A DNA stretch of 49,200 nt from Streptomyces sp. SID4985 (GCF_009863025.1 NZ_WWIR01000582.1:1-49200), one strand, 5' to 3'; positions 17,239-26,392 are shown, numbered from the stretch's first letter. Notes: generated by a model not told the origin, from the letters alone. Numbers and translations are program-made.

Positions 17239-19002
17239 CTACTTCGGCTGCGGCTTCCTGATGTTCAGGTGCAGCTCCCGCAGGCGGGACTCGTCCAGCT
17301 CGGTCGGGGCGCCCATCATGAGGTCCTGGGCGTTGCCGTTGAGCGGGAAGGCGATCGTCTCGCGGATGTTGGGCTCGTCCGCGAGGAGCATGACGATGCG
17401 GTCGACGCCGGGGGCGATGCCGCCGTGCGGCGGGGCGCCGAAGCGGAACGCGCGGAGCATGCCGGCGAACTTGTCCTCGACCGTGTCACGGTCGTAGCCC
17501 GCGATCTCGAAGGCCTTGAGCATGATGTCCGGCTCGTGGTTCCGGATCGCGCCGGAGGACAGCTCGACGCCGTTGCAGACGATGTCGTACTGCCAGCCCA
17601 GGATGTCCAGCGGGTCCTGGGTCTCCAGGGCCTCCAGACCGCCCTGCGGCATCGAGAACGGGTTGTGGGAGAAGTCGATCTTCCCCGTCTCCTCGTCCTT
17701 CTCGTACATCGGGAAGTCGACGATCCAGCAGAAGCGGAAGACGCCGTCCTCGAACTGGCCCGCGCGCTTGGCCGCCTCGACGCGCACCGCGCCCATGATC
17801 TTGGAGACCTCGTCGAACTCGCCCGCGCCGAAGAACACCGCGTGGCCGGGGGCCAGCGACAGACGCTTGGTCAGCTCGGCGACGTTCTCCTCGGTGAGGA
17901 ACTTGGCGATCGGGCCGGTCAGCGAACCGTCCTCGCCGACGCGGACCCAGGCCAGGCCCTGCGCGCCCTGCGAGACGGCGAACTCGCCGAGACCGTCGAA
18001 GAACTTGCGGCTCTGGCCCGCGACGTCCGGCACCGCGAGCGCGCGCACGTGCTTGCCCGCGAACGCCTTGAACGCCGAGCCCTCGAAGACGTCGGTGATG
18101 TCGACGAGCTCCAGCTTGGCGCGCAGGTCCGGCTTGTCGGAGCCGTACTTGAGCATCGCCTCGCGGAACGGGATGCGCGGGAACGGCGAGGTGACGTGGC
18201 GGCCGCCGCCGAACTCCTCGAACAGCTCCGTCATGAGCTTCTCGATCGGCTGGAAGATGTCCTCCTGCTCGACGAAGCTCATCTCGACGTCGAGCTGGTA
18301 GAACTCGCCCGGCGAGCGGTCGGCGCGGGCGTCCTCGTCGCGGAAGCAGGGCGCGATCTGGAAGTACCGGTCGAAGCCGGAGATCATCAACAGCTGCTTG
18401 AACTGCTGCGGCGCCTGCGGCAGGGCGTAGAAGCGGCCCGCGTGGACGCGCGAGGGCACGACGTAGTCGCGGGCGCCCTCGGGGGAGGTGGCGGACAGGA
18501 TCGGCGTCGCCATCTCGTTGAAGCCCATCGCGGACATCTTCTGCCGCATGGCGGAGATGACCGCCGTGCGCAGCATGATGTTGCGGTGCATCCGCTCACG
18601 GCGCAGGTCCAGGAAGCGGTACTCCAGGCGCCGCTCCTCGTTCACGCCGTCCTCGGCGTTGATCGTGAAGGGCAGCGGGGCGGCGGCGCCGAGCAGCTCG
18701 ACCTCCGCGACCTCGACCTCGACCTCACCGGTGGGCAGCTCGGGGTTCACGTTCTCGGTTCCACGTGAAACAACGCGGCCGTCGATGCGGACCGTGGACT
18801 CCTTGGAGATGGAGTCCAGGGCCTCGTACGCGGGGGTGCCGGGGCGGGCGACCAGCTGCGTGATGCCGTAGTGGTCACGCAGATCGATGAAGAGGATGCC
18901 GCCCAGGTCGCGACGATTGTGCAGCCAGCCACTGAGCCGGACGTCGGTGCCGACGTCAGAGGCGCGGAGCTGGCCGCAGGTGTGGGACCTGTACCGATGC
19001 AT
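17239..19002 (-). CDS. aspS: Aspartate--tRNA ligase
   Basis: A 587-residue class II aspartyl-tRNA synthetase of the bacterial type. It has an N-terminal OB-fold anticodon-binding domain (GWLHNRRDLGGILFIDLRDHYG), motif 2 around FRDEDARADRSPGEFYQLD, the inserted GAD domain in the middle, and motif 3 at GIAPGVDRIVML. It charges tRNA-Asp. Most Actinobacteria need a non-discriminating AspRS for Asn-tRNA-Asn via GatCAB; whether this is one cannot be read safely. ATG 19002 has AAAGGA about 13 bases upstream. The coding sequence contains a parS-like site (18758-18771). The neighbouring divergent gene encodes a PP2C phosphatase. Confidence 0.97.
   Translation of the reverse strand: MHRYRSHTCGQLRASDVGTDVRLSGWLHNRRDLGGILFIDLRDHYGITQLVARPGTPAYEALDSISKESTVRIDGRVVSRGTENVNPELPTGEVEVEVAEVELLGAAAPLPFTINAEDGVNEERRLEYRFLDLRRERMHRNIMLRTAVISAMRQKMSAMGFNEMATPILSATSPEGARDYVVPSRVHAGRFYALPQAPQQFKQLLMISGFDRYFQIAPCFRDEDARADRSPGEFYQLDVEMSFVEQEDIFQPIEKLMTELFEEFGGGRHVTSPFPRIPFREAMLKYGSDKPDLRAKLELVDITDVFEGSAFKAFAGKHVRALAVPDVAGQSRKFFDGLGEFAVSQGAQGLAWVRVGEDGSLTGPIAKFLTEENVAELTKRLSLAPGHAVFFGAGEFDEVSKIMGAVRVEAAKRAGQFEDGVFRFCWIVDFPMYEKDEETGKIDFSHNPFSMPQGGLEALETQDPLDILGWQYDIVCNGVELSSGAIRNHEPDIMLKAFEIAGYDRDTVEDKFAGMLRAFRFGAPPHGGIAPGVDRIVMLLADEPNIRETIAFPLNGNAQDLMMGAPTELDESRLRELHLNIRKPQPK
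18758..18771. other. parS-like ParB-binding site within aspS
   Basis: GTTCCACGTGAAAC matches the Streptomyces parS consensus GTTTCACGTGAAAC at 13 of 14 positions. ParB binds clusters of such sites around oriC to organise and segregate the chromosome. It lies in coding sequence, as some parS sites do. It implies the window is within the origin-proximal region. Confidence 0.75.
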
Positions 19003-19176
19003 CGTCGTTCATCGTCCTTTGCGCTTCGGGGTACCGAGATTGCTCTCTCTCGGCTGTGTACGGGCACGGGGCCCGGACCCATCAAGGGTACCGGGCAGGC
19101 CAAGATCGGCTCCCCACCATTACGGTCCGCACTGCCGTCCGCCGATCCACGGTGGCAGCCCAGGGTCACCTCTTCT

Positions 19177-19182
19177 TAAAGT
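19177..19182 (+). promoter_or_regulatory. -10 box (TAAAGT) of the PAS-GAF-PP2C gene, leaderless type
   Basis: TAAAGT ends seven bases before the ATG at 19189. There is no clear -35 and no separate ribosome-binding site, consistent with leaderless transcription. Confidence 0.45.
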
Positions 19183-19188
19183 GGGGCA

Positions 19189-21396
19189 ATGCGCACTGGC
19201 GAGCCGCTTCCGTCCACGGGGGACATCCTCGCCGCCCTCGCGACCGGACTGTGGCACTGGGACACGGCGACGGAACTGGTCACCGTGGACGCGGAGGCGG
19301 CACGGCTGCTCGGCCTCCCCGCGCGCCCCACCACTCTCACCGAGGCCCAGGCCCGCGCCCGGCTGCACCCCGACGACTGGAACGAGATCACCGGGGTGGT
19401 GCCGCTCGCGGTGGCCGAGGGCACGCTGGCCGAGGTGCGCATCCGGATCATCGACGAGCAGGGGCACGTCCTCCGGGTCGTACGCAGCCGCTCCAAGCCG
19501 TCGTACGACCGTGAGCGGCACGCGTACGAACTGATCGGCACCCTCCAGGAGGTGACCGAGCCCGCGCCGGGCACGTCGTCGGCGCGCAGCGCGGTCACCG
19601 GGGACTGGCGGCGCTCGCGCGAGGCGTTCCTGCTGGACGCGGGCCGGGCGCTGGCCGAGGCGCGCTCCACGGAGGAGGTGCTGCGGGTCGCGGCCGGCCT
19701 GTCGATGCCGGGGTTCTCCCCGGACGGCCTCGCGGTGTTCGGCGTGGAGGGCGAGCGGCTGACGATCATCGGCCACCACGGCTACGCGCCCGGCGACGAC
19801 GGCCCCTTCACCCATATGCCGCTGAGCACCAACTATCCGGCCGCCGAGGTCGTCCGCACCGGCCGCGCCGTCTATCTCTCCTCGCCCGGCGACTACCGGG
19901 ACCGCTATCCGGCCGCCTGGCCGCTGGCCGAGCAGTTCGGGCGCCGTTCGTGGGCGTTCCTGCCGCTGACGGCGGGCGGGCACACGATGGGCGCCTGGAT
20001 GGCGGCGTTCAGCTATCCGGTGGCGTTCACCCCGGACGAGCGGGCCGTGCTCACCACCGTGGCCCGGATGCTCGCGCAGGCGCTGTCGCGGGCGAGCGCC
20101 GCCGAGACCCAGCGGGAGCTGACCGAGGGCCTCCAGCGCTCCATGCTGCCCTCGCTGATCGCCGGGATACCCGGCATGAACGTGGCCGCCCGCTACATAC
20201 CGACCGGCGGCGGCCTCCAGGTCGGCGGCGACTGGTACGACATGATCCCGCTGCCCGGCGGGGCCACCGGGCGCAGTACCGACGGCGGCAGGTTCGCGCT
20301 GGTCATCGGGGACGTGCAGGGGCACGACGTACGGGCGGCGGGGCTGATGGGCCAGCTGCGCATCGCCCTGCGCGCCTACGCCGCCGAGGGGCACCGCCCG
20401 GACGCCGTGCTCTCCCGCGCCTCCCGCTTCCTGCACGGCATCACGCACGACGAGGAGCTGGCCCAGCTGCGCTTCGCGACCTGTCTGTACGCGGAGGCCG
20501 ACCCGGCGACGGGCCGCCTGGAGGTCGCCCGCGCCGGGCACCCGGACCCGGTGGTCCGGATGGCGGACGGCACGGTGATGACCCGGCCGACGGCGGGCGG
20601 GCCGCCACTGGGCGTCGATCCGGACGCCGACTATCCGACGACCCGGTTCACCCTGGAGCCGGGCGAGACGATGATGCTGTGCACCGACGGGCTGATCGAG
20701 ACCGGCGGCCACGACATGGAGAGCGGCTGGCGGCGCGTCCGCGCGATCCTGGAGGAGCACGCCGTCTCGGACGCGGACCGCGAGCGCGGTCTGGAGGAGC
20801 TGGCGGACGCGCTGGTGCAGGGCGTGCACGGGCCCTCCTCCCACCACACGACGGGCCCGCTGACCGACCGCCGCGAGGACGACATCGCGGTCCTGCTGCT
20901 GTACCGGGGCGAGGAGCCCGAGCGGGAGGAGACGGCCCGCACCCGGGTGCGCAGCACGCTGCTGTCGGTCGCGCAGGACGAGCCCGAGCGGATCGCGGAG
21001 GCCCGCCAGTATCTGCGCGAGCTGCTGCACGACTGGGTCTCCCCGGACCAGGTGGACTCGGCGGTGCTGCTGGTCTCCGAGCTGATCACCAACGTGCTGG
21101 TGCACACCGACGCGGACGCGCTGCTGCTCGCCGAGATCTTCGGGCAGAGCGGGGCGCGACGGCTGCGGGTCCAGGTCACCGACACCGGCGCCGATCTGCC
21201 GCACAAGCGCCGCCCGGGCGAGCTGGCCTCCTCGGGCCGGGGCCTGATGCTGATCGAGCTGCTGGCCGACGCCTGGGGGGTCGAGCCGCAGGGCAAGGGC
21301 AAGAGCATCTGGTTCGAGCTGTACGAGCAGGACGGGGAGGGCGGGGAAGGCGGGGGCGCGGCCGCCGTGGAGTGGGGCCTGTCCGACGAGCTCTAG
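19189..21396 (+). CDS. PAS-GAF-PP2C-HATPase signalling protein
   Basis: 735 residues, soluble. Order of domains: a PAS-like sensor (about 10-115, GLWHWDTATELVTVD); a GAF domain (about 135-305, ending with AFTPDERAVLTTVARMLAQAL); a SpoIIE/PP2C phosphatase (about 320-565, with VGGDWYDMIPL, VIGDVQGHD, ARAGHPDP, CTDGLIE and REDDIAVLLL); and an RsbW-type ATPase/anti-sigma kinase domain (about 580-715, ELITNVLVHT, SSGRGLMLIELLADAWGV). So one chain carries both a phosphatase and an anti-sigma-like kinase. Such proteins act on STAS antagonists of sigma-B-type switches and are numerous in Streptomyces. No STAS partner is in the window. The stop overlaps the convergent AI-2E gene by four bases. Confidence 0.92.
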   Translation: MRTGEPLPSTGDILAALATGLWHWDTATELVTVDAEAARLLGLPARPTTLTEAQARARLHPDDWNEITGVVPLAVAEGTLAEVRIRIIDEQGHVLRVVRSRSKPSYDRERHAYELIGTLQEVTEPAPGTSSARSAVTGDWRRSREAFLLDAGRALAEARSTEEVLRVAAGLSMPGFSPDGLAVFGVEGERLTIIGHHGYAPGDDGPFTHMPLSTNYPAAEVVRTGRAVYLSSPGDYRDRYPAAWPLAEQFGRRSWAFLPLTAGGHTMGAWMAAFSYPVAFTPDERAVLTTVARMLAQALSRASAAETQRELTEGLQRSMLPSLIAGIPGMNVAARYIPTGGGLQVGGDWYDMIPLPGGATGRSTDGGRFALVIGDVQGHDVRAAGLMGQLRIALRAYAAEGHRPDAVLSRASRFLHGITHDEELAQLRFATCLYAEADPATGRLEVARAGHPDPVVRMADGTVMTRPTAGGPPLGVDPDADYPTTRFTLEPGETMMLCTDGLIETGGHDMESGWRRVRAILEEHAVSDADRERGLEELADALVQGVHGPSSHHTTGPLTDRREDDIAVLLLYRGEEPEREETARTRVRSTLLSVAQDEPERIAEARQYLRELLHDWVSPDQVDSAVLLVSELITNVLVHTDADALLLAEIFGQSGARRLRVQVTDTGADLPHKRRPGELASSGRGLMLIELLADAWGVEPQGKGKSIWFELYEQDGEGGEGGGAAAVEWGLSDEL

Positions 21397-22442
21397 GTCC
21401 TGTCGGTCTGGGACTGCTCGTCGTACCGGGTGCGCAGTACGCCCACGATTCCGAAGAACGCCGCCGTGAGCGGAACCGCGAGCAGCATGCCGAGGATGCC
21501 CGCGACCGAGGCCCCGGCGGTGATCGTCAGCATCACCACGGCCGGGTGCATCTGGACGGTACGGCTCTGGATGGCCGGCTGGAGGACGTGGCCCTCCAGC
21601 ACCTGTACGGCGAGGACGACCCCGAGCGCCCACAGGGCGATGACGAAGCCCCGGTCCGCGAGTGCGACCAGGACGGCGACGGCGCCGGAGAGGAAGGCGC
21701 CGAGGTAGGGGATGTAGGCGCTGACGAAGACGAGCGCGCCGAGCCCGACCGCGCCGGGTACGCGCAGGATCAGCAGGCCGATGGTGATGCAGACGGCGTC
21801 GATGAGCGCGATGAGCGTCGTCCCGCGCATGAAGCCCTCGATCGCCTCGAAGGCGCGGCGGGCCATGGCCTCCATCAGGTCGGCGGTGCCGCCGGGGGCG
21901 AGGGTGCGCAGCGCCTTGAGGGCGCGGTGGGAGTCGCGGAGGAAGAAGAACACGAGGAGCAGGGCGAGTACGGCGATGGCGATGGACTCGCCGACGATGC
22001 TGACGCCGCTGATGACGTTGGAGACCGCCGTGCCGCCGAACTTCTCCAGCAGCTTGCGGGAGTTGGCGGCGAGGTCGTCGAGTCCGGTGCCCGCGGCCCC
22101 GAAGTGCCGGGCGACGGCCTTCGCGGCGTCCCTCAGCGAGGTGACGATCTGGTCGCCGGTGTCCACGAGGGCTGCTACGACGATGTAGACCGCGCCGCCG
22201 ACCACGGCGACGACTGCCACGCAGGTGAGGGCCGCGGCGAGGCTGGCGTTCAGCCTGGCCCTGACCATCCAGCGGTACAGGGGGCCCAGGAGGGCGGTGC
22301 CCAGCAGGGCGAGGAGTACGGGGACGACCGCTGTCCTCAGCTCGCCGCACAACCGGATGCCGACCCAGCCGACCCCGGCGATGAGCAGCAGGACGACACA
22401 CCAGGCCGCGAAGCGGCGGACGGGGTCGGGCAGTAGCGACAC
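21393..22442 (-). CDS. AI-2E family (PerM-type) membrane transporter
   Basis: A 349-residue membrane protein with about eight hydrophobic segments. It has two near the N-terminus, a soluble stretch after the third (about residues 80-150) and a C-terminal block containing GFMRGTTLIALIDAV, PYLGAFLSGAVAVLVAL and VLEGHVLQPAIQSRTVQMHP. The last is the characteristic motif of the AI-2E/UPF0118 family. Members export autoinducer-2 or exchange ions; the substrate cannot be predicted here. Its 3' end overlaps that of the convergent phosphatase by four bases. Confidence 0.9.
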   Translation of the reverse strand: MSLLPDPVRRFAAWCVVLLLIAGVGWVGIRLCGELRTAVVPVLLALLGTALLGPLYRWMVRARLNASLAAALTCVAVVAVVGGAVYIVVAALVDTGDQIVTSLRDAAKAVARHFGAAGTGLDDLAANSRKLLEKFGGTAVSNVISGVSIVGESIAIAVLALLLVFFFLRDSHRALKALRTLAPGGTADLMEAMARRAFEAIEGFMRGTTLIALIDAVCITIGLLILRVPGAVGLGALVFVSAYIPYLGAFLSGAVAVLVALADRGFVIALWALGVVLAVQVLEGHVLQPAIQSRTVQMHPAVVMLTITAGASVAGILGMLLAVPLTAAFFGIVGVLRTRYDEQSQTDRT

Positions 22443-22528
22443 CTGTCCAGCGGATCATGGGCCGGCCTCGGCTGTCGTGCTGCGGCGGGCCGGGCGGGTG
22501 AGGGCGCCGTCTCTCCACGCACCGTCTC

Positions 22529-22550
22529 CCAGGGGGCTCCCACCCCCTGG
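22529..22550. repeat. Hairpin CCAGGGGG/CCCCCTGG between pirin and AI-2E genes
   Basis: Perfect 8-bp arms around CTCCCA. It is an additional stem-loop downstream of the pirin terminator on that strand, similar in style to Streptomyces intergenic palindromes. Role unknown. Confidence 0.5.
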
Positions 22551-22612
22551 ACCCCCGGCCTATGCCCACCCACCACCCGACTCGGTGGGCCGAAAAGTGG
22601 GCCACCAAAACG

Positions 22613-22650
22613 CCGCCGCCCGGCAGACGCCGTTGTCTGCCGGGCGGCGG
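22613..22650. terminator. Terminator of the pirin gene
   Basis: The 16-bp arms 22613-22628 and 22635-22650 are exact complements with a 6-base loop. It lies about 20 bases beyond the pirin stop codon; a run of T follows on the minus strand. Confidence 0.85.
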
Positions 22651-22670
22651 GGTTCACAAGCGGGCGGATC

Positions 22671-23648
22671 TCACGCCTCCGGGCCCGTCTCCGTCATCCC
22701 GTGGACCGCGGGGACCGTGCCGAGGCGGCCCTTCTGGAAGTCCTCGAAGGCCTGCATGAGCTGTTCCTTGGTGTTCATGACGAACGGGCCGTAGTGGGCC
22801 ATGGGCTCACGGATGGGCTGTCCGCCGAGGAGGACGACCTCGAGGTCGGGGGTGTGGGCGTCCTGCTTCTCGTCGGCGCGGACGGTCAGCGAGGAGCCGG
22901 CGCCGAAGACGGCGGTCTGGCCCATGTGGACCGGGCGGCGCTCCACGCCGACCGAGCCACGGCCCGCGAGCACGTACGCCAGGCCGTTGAAGTCCTCGCG
23001 CCAGGGCAGGGTGATCTCGGCGCCCGGCGCCAGGGTCGCGTGGACCATGACGATCGGGGTGTGCGTGATGCCGGGGCCCTCGTGGCCGTCCAGCTCACCG
23101 GCGATGACGCGCAGCAGCGCGCCGCCGTCCGGGGAGGTGAGCAGCTGCACGCTGCCCGCGCGGATGTCCTGGTAGCGGGGGGCCATCATCTTGTCCTTGG
23201 CCGGGAGGTTCACCCACAGCTGGAGCCCGTGGAAAAGACCGCCCGAGACGACGAGCTGCTCCGGCGGAGCCTCGATGTGCAGCAGGCCGGAGCCCGCCGT
23301 CATCCACTGGGTGTCGCCGTTGGTGATGGTGCCGCCACCGCCGTTGGAGTCCTGGTGGTCGAAGACGCCGTCGATGATGTAGGTCACGGTCTCGAAGCCG
23401 CGGTGCGGGTGCCAGGGGGTGCCCTTGGGCTCGCCCGGCGCGTACTCCACCTCACCCATCTGGTCCATCATGATGAACGGGTCGAGGTGGCGGTAGTTGA
23501 TTCCGGCGAACGCCCGGCGCACCGGGAAGCCCTCGCCTTCGAAACCGCTCGGAGCGGTCGTGACGGTCAGCACCGGACGCGACACGGCGTCGGCGGGAGC
23601 GGTCACACGGGGCAGCGTCAACGGGTTCTCGACGGTCACTGCGGGCAT
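22671..23648 (-). CDS. Pirin family protein
   Basis: 325 residues, double-cupin. The first cupin contains HPHRGFETVTYIIDG and the pair GSGLLHIE, the expected metal-binding His/Glu set (HPHRG, H, E) of pirins. The second cupin (FNGLAYVLAGRGSVGVE) lacks ligands, as in known pirins. Bacterial pirins act as quercetinases or redox-responsive modulators; the role here is open. The start is set at the ATG 23648 because AAGGAGGT stands seven bases upstream; an earlier in-frame ATG 57 bases upstream lies in the promoter. A palindrome-like site (23677-23692) suggests MarR-type control. Confidence 0.92.
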   Translation of the reverse strand: MPAVTVENPLTLPRVTAPADAVSRPVLTVTTAPSGFEGEGFPVRRAFAGINYRHLDPFIMMDQMGEVEYAPGEPKGTPWHPHRGFETVTYIIDGVFDHQDSNGGGGTITNGDTQWMTAGSGLLHIEAPPEQLVVSGGLFHGLQLWVNLPAKDKMMAPRYQDIRAGSVQLLTSPDGGALLRVIAGELDGHEGPGITHTPIVMVHATLAPGAEITLPWREDFNGLAYVLAGRGSVGVERRPVHMGQTAVFGAGSSLTVRADEKQDAHTPDLEVVLLGGQPIREPMAHYGPFVMNTKEQLMQAFEDFQKGRLGTVPAVHGMTETGPEA

Positions 23649-23676
23649 GGTCGGTACCTCCTTGTGGGACCACTTT

Positions 23677-23692
23677 AGTTGAGCGTTGAACT
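23677..23692. promoter_or_regulatory. Palindrome-like operator upstream of pirin
   Basis: AGTTGAGCGTTGAACT is a near-palindrome (AGTT...AACT with TTGA/TGAA inside), about 30 bases upstream of the pirin start codon. It resembles MarR-type operators. No MarR gene is in the window. Confidence 0.4.
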
Positions 23693-23712
23693 TTCTGCCA
23701 CTCACAACAGAG

Positions 23713-23742
23713 CGGGCCCGGAGGAAATTCCCTCCGGGCCCG
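23713..23742. terminator. Terminator of the SseB-like gene
   Basis: The 12-bp arms 23713-23724 and 23731-23742 pair exactly around AAATTC. It lies downstream of the SseB-like gene on the minus strand. Confidence 0.75.
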
Positions 23743-23790
23743 GGGTGGGGTGGGTCACCCCGTCAGCCGCCGTAGGCGAAGCAATGGCGG

Positions 23791-24267
23791 CTAGCCGCCG
23801 TACATGCGGCGCATCGCGAACTCGACCATCTGCTCCACGGCCTTCGCGTCGAACACCATCCGGTGCTCGCCCTCCATGTCGACCACGAAGCCGTAGCCGG
23901 TCGGGAGGAGGTCGATCACCTCGGCGCCGGTGATCACGAAGTACTTGGACTCCTTGCCCGCGTACCGCCGCAGCTCCTTGAGCGAGGTGAACATCGGGAT
24001 CACCGGCTGCTGGGTGTTGTGCAGGGCGAGGAAGCCCGGGGTGTCGCCGCGCGGGCAGTACACCTTGGACGTGGCGAACACCTGCTGGAAGTCCTCGGCG
24101 GACATCGAGCCCGTGGTGAACGCGCGCACCGCGTCCGCGAGGGAGGGCGCCGACGGCTCGGGGTAGAGCGGCGGCTGCTGGCCGTATCCGCCGACACCGC
24201 CCGGCATCTGCTGCTGCGGTGGGACGTACTGCTGCTGAGCGCCCACGTTCTGGTCGTAGCCGTACAT
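23791..24267 (-). CDS. SseB-family protein
   Basis: 158 residues. The first 40 residues are Gln/Pro/Gly/Tyr-rich and disordered. The remainder (about 42-155) matches the N-terminal SseB domain used in many uncharacterised Streptomyces proteins: VYCPRG..., [39 protein letters not shown], then [19 protein letters not shown]. Function unknown; such proteins sit next to ESX or stress loci in some genomes, but here it stands alone between pirin and the acyl-CoA dehydrogenase. The ATG at 24267 is the only reasonable start. Confidence 0.82.
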   Translation of the reverse strand: MYGYDQNVGAQQQYVPPQQQMPGGVGGYGQQPPLYPEPSAPSLADAVRAFTTGSMSAEDFQQVFATSKVYCPRGDTPGFLALHNTQQPVIPMFTSLKELRRYAGKESKYFVITGAEVIDLLPTGYGFVVDMEGEHRMVFDAKAVEQMVEFAMRRMYGG

Positions 24268-24363
24268 GCGCGCAAGCCTATCGAGCCGGAGCCCCGGCGC
24301 CAGGGGGTGTCGGGGGCCCGGGCCGACGGGCGCCCCGGGGCCGGGCAGAGCCTCCGCGCGGCG

Positions 24364-24378
24364 AACCCCCGCGGGGTT
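24364..24378. terminator. Small GC hairpin upstream of the acyl-CoA dehydrogenase
   Basis: AACCCC and GGGGTT flank a 3-base loop, followed by a T-rich stretch (TTGCTTCTTATT). It may end transcription coming from upstream. Short and uncertain. Confidence 0.4.
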
Positions 24379-24387
24379 GCTTCTTAT

Positions 24388-24415
24388 TACCGACGGGTAG
24401 CATCATCGGAGCTAC
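24388..24415. promoter_or_regulatory. Candidate operator of the acyl-CoA dehydrogenase gene
   Basis: TACC-GACG-GGTA (24388-24399) is an inverted repeat, immediately followed by GTAGC/GCTAC (24397-24401 and 24411-24415). It lies 62-90 bases before the start, in an unusually AT-rich patch. The first palindrome is reminiscent of TetR-type operators of actinobacterial fatty-acid-degradation genes; this is a resemblance only. Confidence 0.4.
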
Positions 24416-24476
24416 TAGTTGGTACGTGAACCAGATGCGAGGAGTCAGTGCCTCGCCGAGACCTGACGGAGTCACC

Positions 24477-26303
24477 ATGGGGCACTACAAGTCCAATCTC
24501 CGCGACATCGAGTTCAACCTCTTCGAAGTCCTCGGCCGCGACAAGCTCTACGGCACCGGCCCCTTCGAGGAGATGGACACCGACACCGCCAAGTCCGTCC
24601 TGGCGGAGCTGACCCGGCTCTCGGAGAACGAGCTGGCGGAGTCCTTCGTGGACGCCGACCGCAACCCGCCGGTCTTCGACCCCGAGACGAACACCGCGCC
24701 GGTCCCGGCGTCCTTCAAGAAGAGCTACAAGGCCTTCATGGACTCCGAGTACTGGCGCCTCGGCCTGCCCGAGGAGATCGGCGGCACCAACACCCCGCCG
24801 TCCCTGATCTGGGCGTACGCGGAGCTGGTACTCGGCGCCAACCCCGCCATCTGGATGTACTCCTCCGGCCCGGCGTTCGCGCGCATCCTCTTCGAGGAGG
24901 GCACCGAGGAGCAGAAGAAGTGGGCCTCGATCGCGGTCGAGAAGACCTGGGGCTCCACCATGGTGCTGACCGAGCCGGACGCCGGTTCGGACGTGGGTGC
25001 GGGCCGCACCAAGGCGGTCCAGCAGGAGGACGGCTCCTGGCACATCGAGGGCGTGAAGCGCTTCATCACCTCCGGTGAGCACGACATGGAGGAGAACATC
25101 CTCCACTACGTGCTGGCGCGTCCCGAGGGCGCCGGTCCCGGCACCAAGGGCCTCTCCCTCTTCCTCGTCCCGAAGTTCCTCTTCGACGGCGAGTCCGGCG
25201 AGCTGGGCGAGCGCAACGGCGTCTACGCGACCAACGTCGAGCACAAGATGGGCCTCAAGGCCTCCAACACCTGCGAGATGACCTTCGGCGACCGCCACCC
25301 CGCCAAGGGCTGGCTGATCGGCGACAAGCACGACGGCATCCGCCAGATGTTCCGCATCATCGAGTTCGCCCGCATGATGGTCGGCACGAAGGCGATCTCC
25401 ACGCTGTCGACGGGCTACCTCAACGCGCTGGAGTACGCCAAGGAGCGCGTCCAGGGTCCGGACCTGGCGAACTTCATGGACAAGGCCGCGCCCAAGGTCA
25501 CCATCACGCACCACCCCGACGTGCGCCGCTCGCTGATGACGCAGAAGGCGTACGCGGAGGGCATGCGCGCCCTCGTCCTCCACACCGCCTCCGTCCAGGA
25601 CGCGATCGCGGTCAAGGAGGCGAACGGCGAGGACGCCTCCACCGAGCACGCGCTGAACGACCTGCTCCTGCCGATCGTCAAGGGCTACGGCTCCGAGAAG
25701 GGCTACGAGCAGCTCGCCCAGTCGCTCCAGACCTTCGGCGGCTCCGGGTTCCTCCAGGAGTACCCGATCGAGCAGTACATCCGCGACGCGAAGATCGACA
25801 CCCTCTACGAGGGCACCACGGCGATCCAGGGCCAGGACTTCTTCTTCCGGAAGATCGTCCGCAACCAGGGCGCCGCGCTGAACTCGCTCGCCGAGGACAT
25901 CAAGAAGTTCCTGGCGCTCGGCACCGGCGGCGAGGAGCTGGCGGGCGCCCGCGAGCACCTGGCCAAGGCGGCCGTGGAGCTGGAGGCCATCGTCGGTCTG
26001 ATGCTGACCGACCTCGCGGCCACCGAGCAGGACGTCAAGAACATCTACAAGGTGGGCCTCAACACCACCCGCCTGCTGCTCGCCTCCGGCGACGTGATCG
26101 TCGGCTACCTGCTGCTGCGCGGTGCCGCCGTCGCCGCCGAGAAGCTGGAGACCGCGTCCGCCAAGGACAAGGCGTTCTACACCGGCAAGATCGCGGCGGC
26201 GAAGTTCTTCGCGGCCAACGTCCTGCCCGGCGTGACCCTGGCCCGCAAGGTCGCCGGCACCGTCGACCTGGACCTGATGGAGCTGGACGAGGCGGCCTTC
26301 TAA
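24477..26303 (+). CDS. Acyl-CoA dehydrogenase (FadE5-like, long form)
   Basis: 608 residues, longer than the usual 380-residue family; it matches the extended class with an additional C-terminal helical domain. It oxidises acyl-CoA to 2-enoyl-CoA with FAD. Visible: [23 protein letters not shown] (FAD/substrate region), [57 protein letters not shown]. Glu in LYEGTTAIQ is in the position of the catalytic base. The C-terminal ~120 residues ([11 protein letters not shown]... [12 protein letters not shown]) form the extra domain. The ATG at 24477 is chosen because [17 protein letters not shown] is the conserved N-terminus. No electron-transfer flavoprotein genes are adjacent. Confidence 0.93.
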   Translation: MGHYKSNLRDIEFNLFEVLGRDKLYGTGPFEEMDTDTAKSVLAELTRLSENELAESFVDADRNPPVFDPETNTAPVPASFKKSYKAFMDSEYWRLGLPEEIGGTNTPPSLIWAYAELVLGANPAIWMYSSGPAFARILFEEGTEEQKKWASIAVEKTWGSTMVLTEPDAGSDVGAGRTKAVQQEDGSWHIEGVKRFITSGEHDMEENILHYVLARPEGAGPGTKGLSLFLVPKFLFDGESGELGERNGVYATNVEHKMGLKASNTCEMTFGDRHPAKGWLIGDKHDGIRQMFRIIEFARMMVGTKAISTLSTGYLNALEYAKERVQGPDLANFMDKAAPKVTITHHPDVRRSLMTQKAYAEGMRALVLHTASVQDAIAVKEANGEDASTEHALNDLLLPIVKGYGSEKGYEQLAQSLQTFGGSGFLQEYPIEQYIRDAKIDTLYEGTTAIQGQDFFFRKIVRNQGAALNSLAEDIKKFLALGTGGEELAGAREHLAKAAVELEAIVGLMLTDLAATEQDVKNIYKVGLNTTRLLLASGDVIVGYLLLRGAAVAAEKLETASAKDKAFYTGKIAAAKFFAANVLPGVTLARKVAGTVDLDLMELDEAAF

Positions 26304-26334
26304 GCTCTCGCACTCCGGCTCTTCCCCAACTGCC

Positions 26335-26370
26335 GCGGGCCCGCTCCCCTCTTGCCGGGAGCGGGCCCGC
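26335..26370. terminator. Terminator after the acyl-CoA dehydrogenase
   Basis: Exact 14-bp arms 26335-26348 and 26357-26370 with an 8-base loop. Confidence 0.85.
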
Positions 26371-26379
26371 GCACGTCGT

Positions 26380-26385
26380 TAAGGT
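26380..26385 (+). promoter_or_regulatory. -10 box (TAAGGT) of the aminopeptidase gene, leaderless type
   Basis: TAAGGT ends seven bases before the ATG at 26393. Any -35 would overlap the preceding terminator. No ribosome-binding site. Confidence 0.5.
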
Positions 26386-26392
26386 AAACGCC

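Noticed and set aside
19120..22608. An open frame of more than 1100 codons antisense to the PAS-GAF-PP2C gene
   Set aside because: Shadow of the real plus-strand gene, with amino-acid composition of GC-rich non-coding frames.
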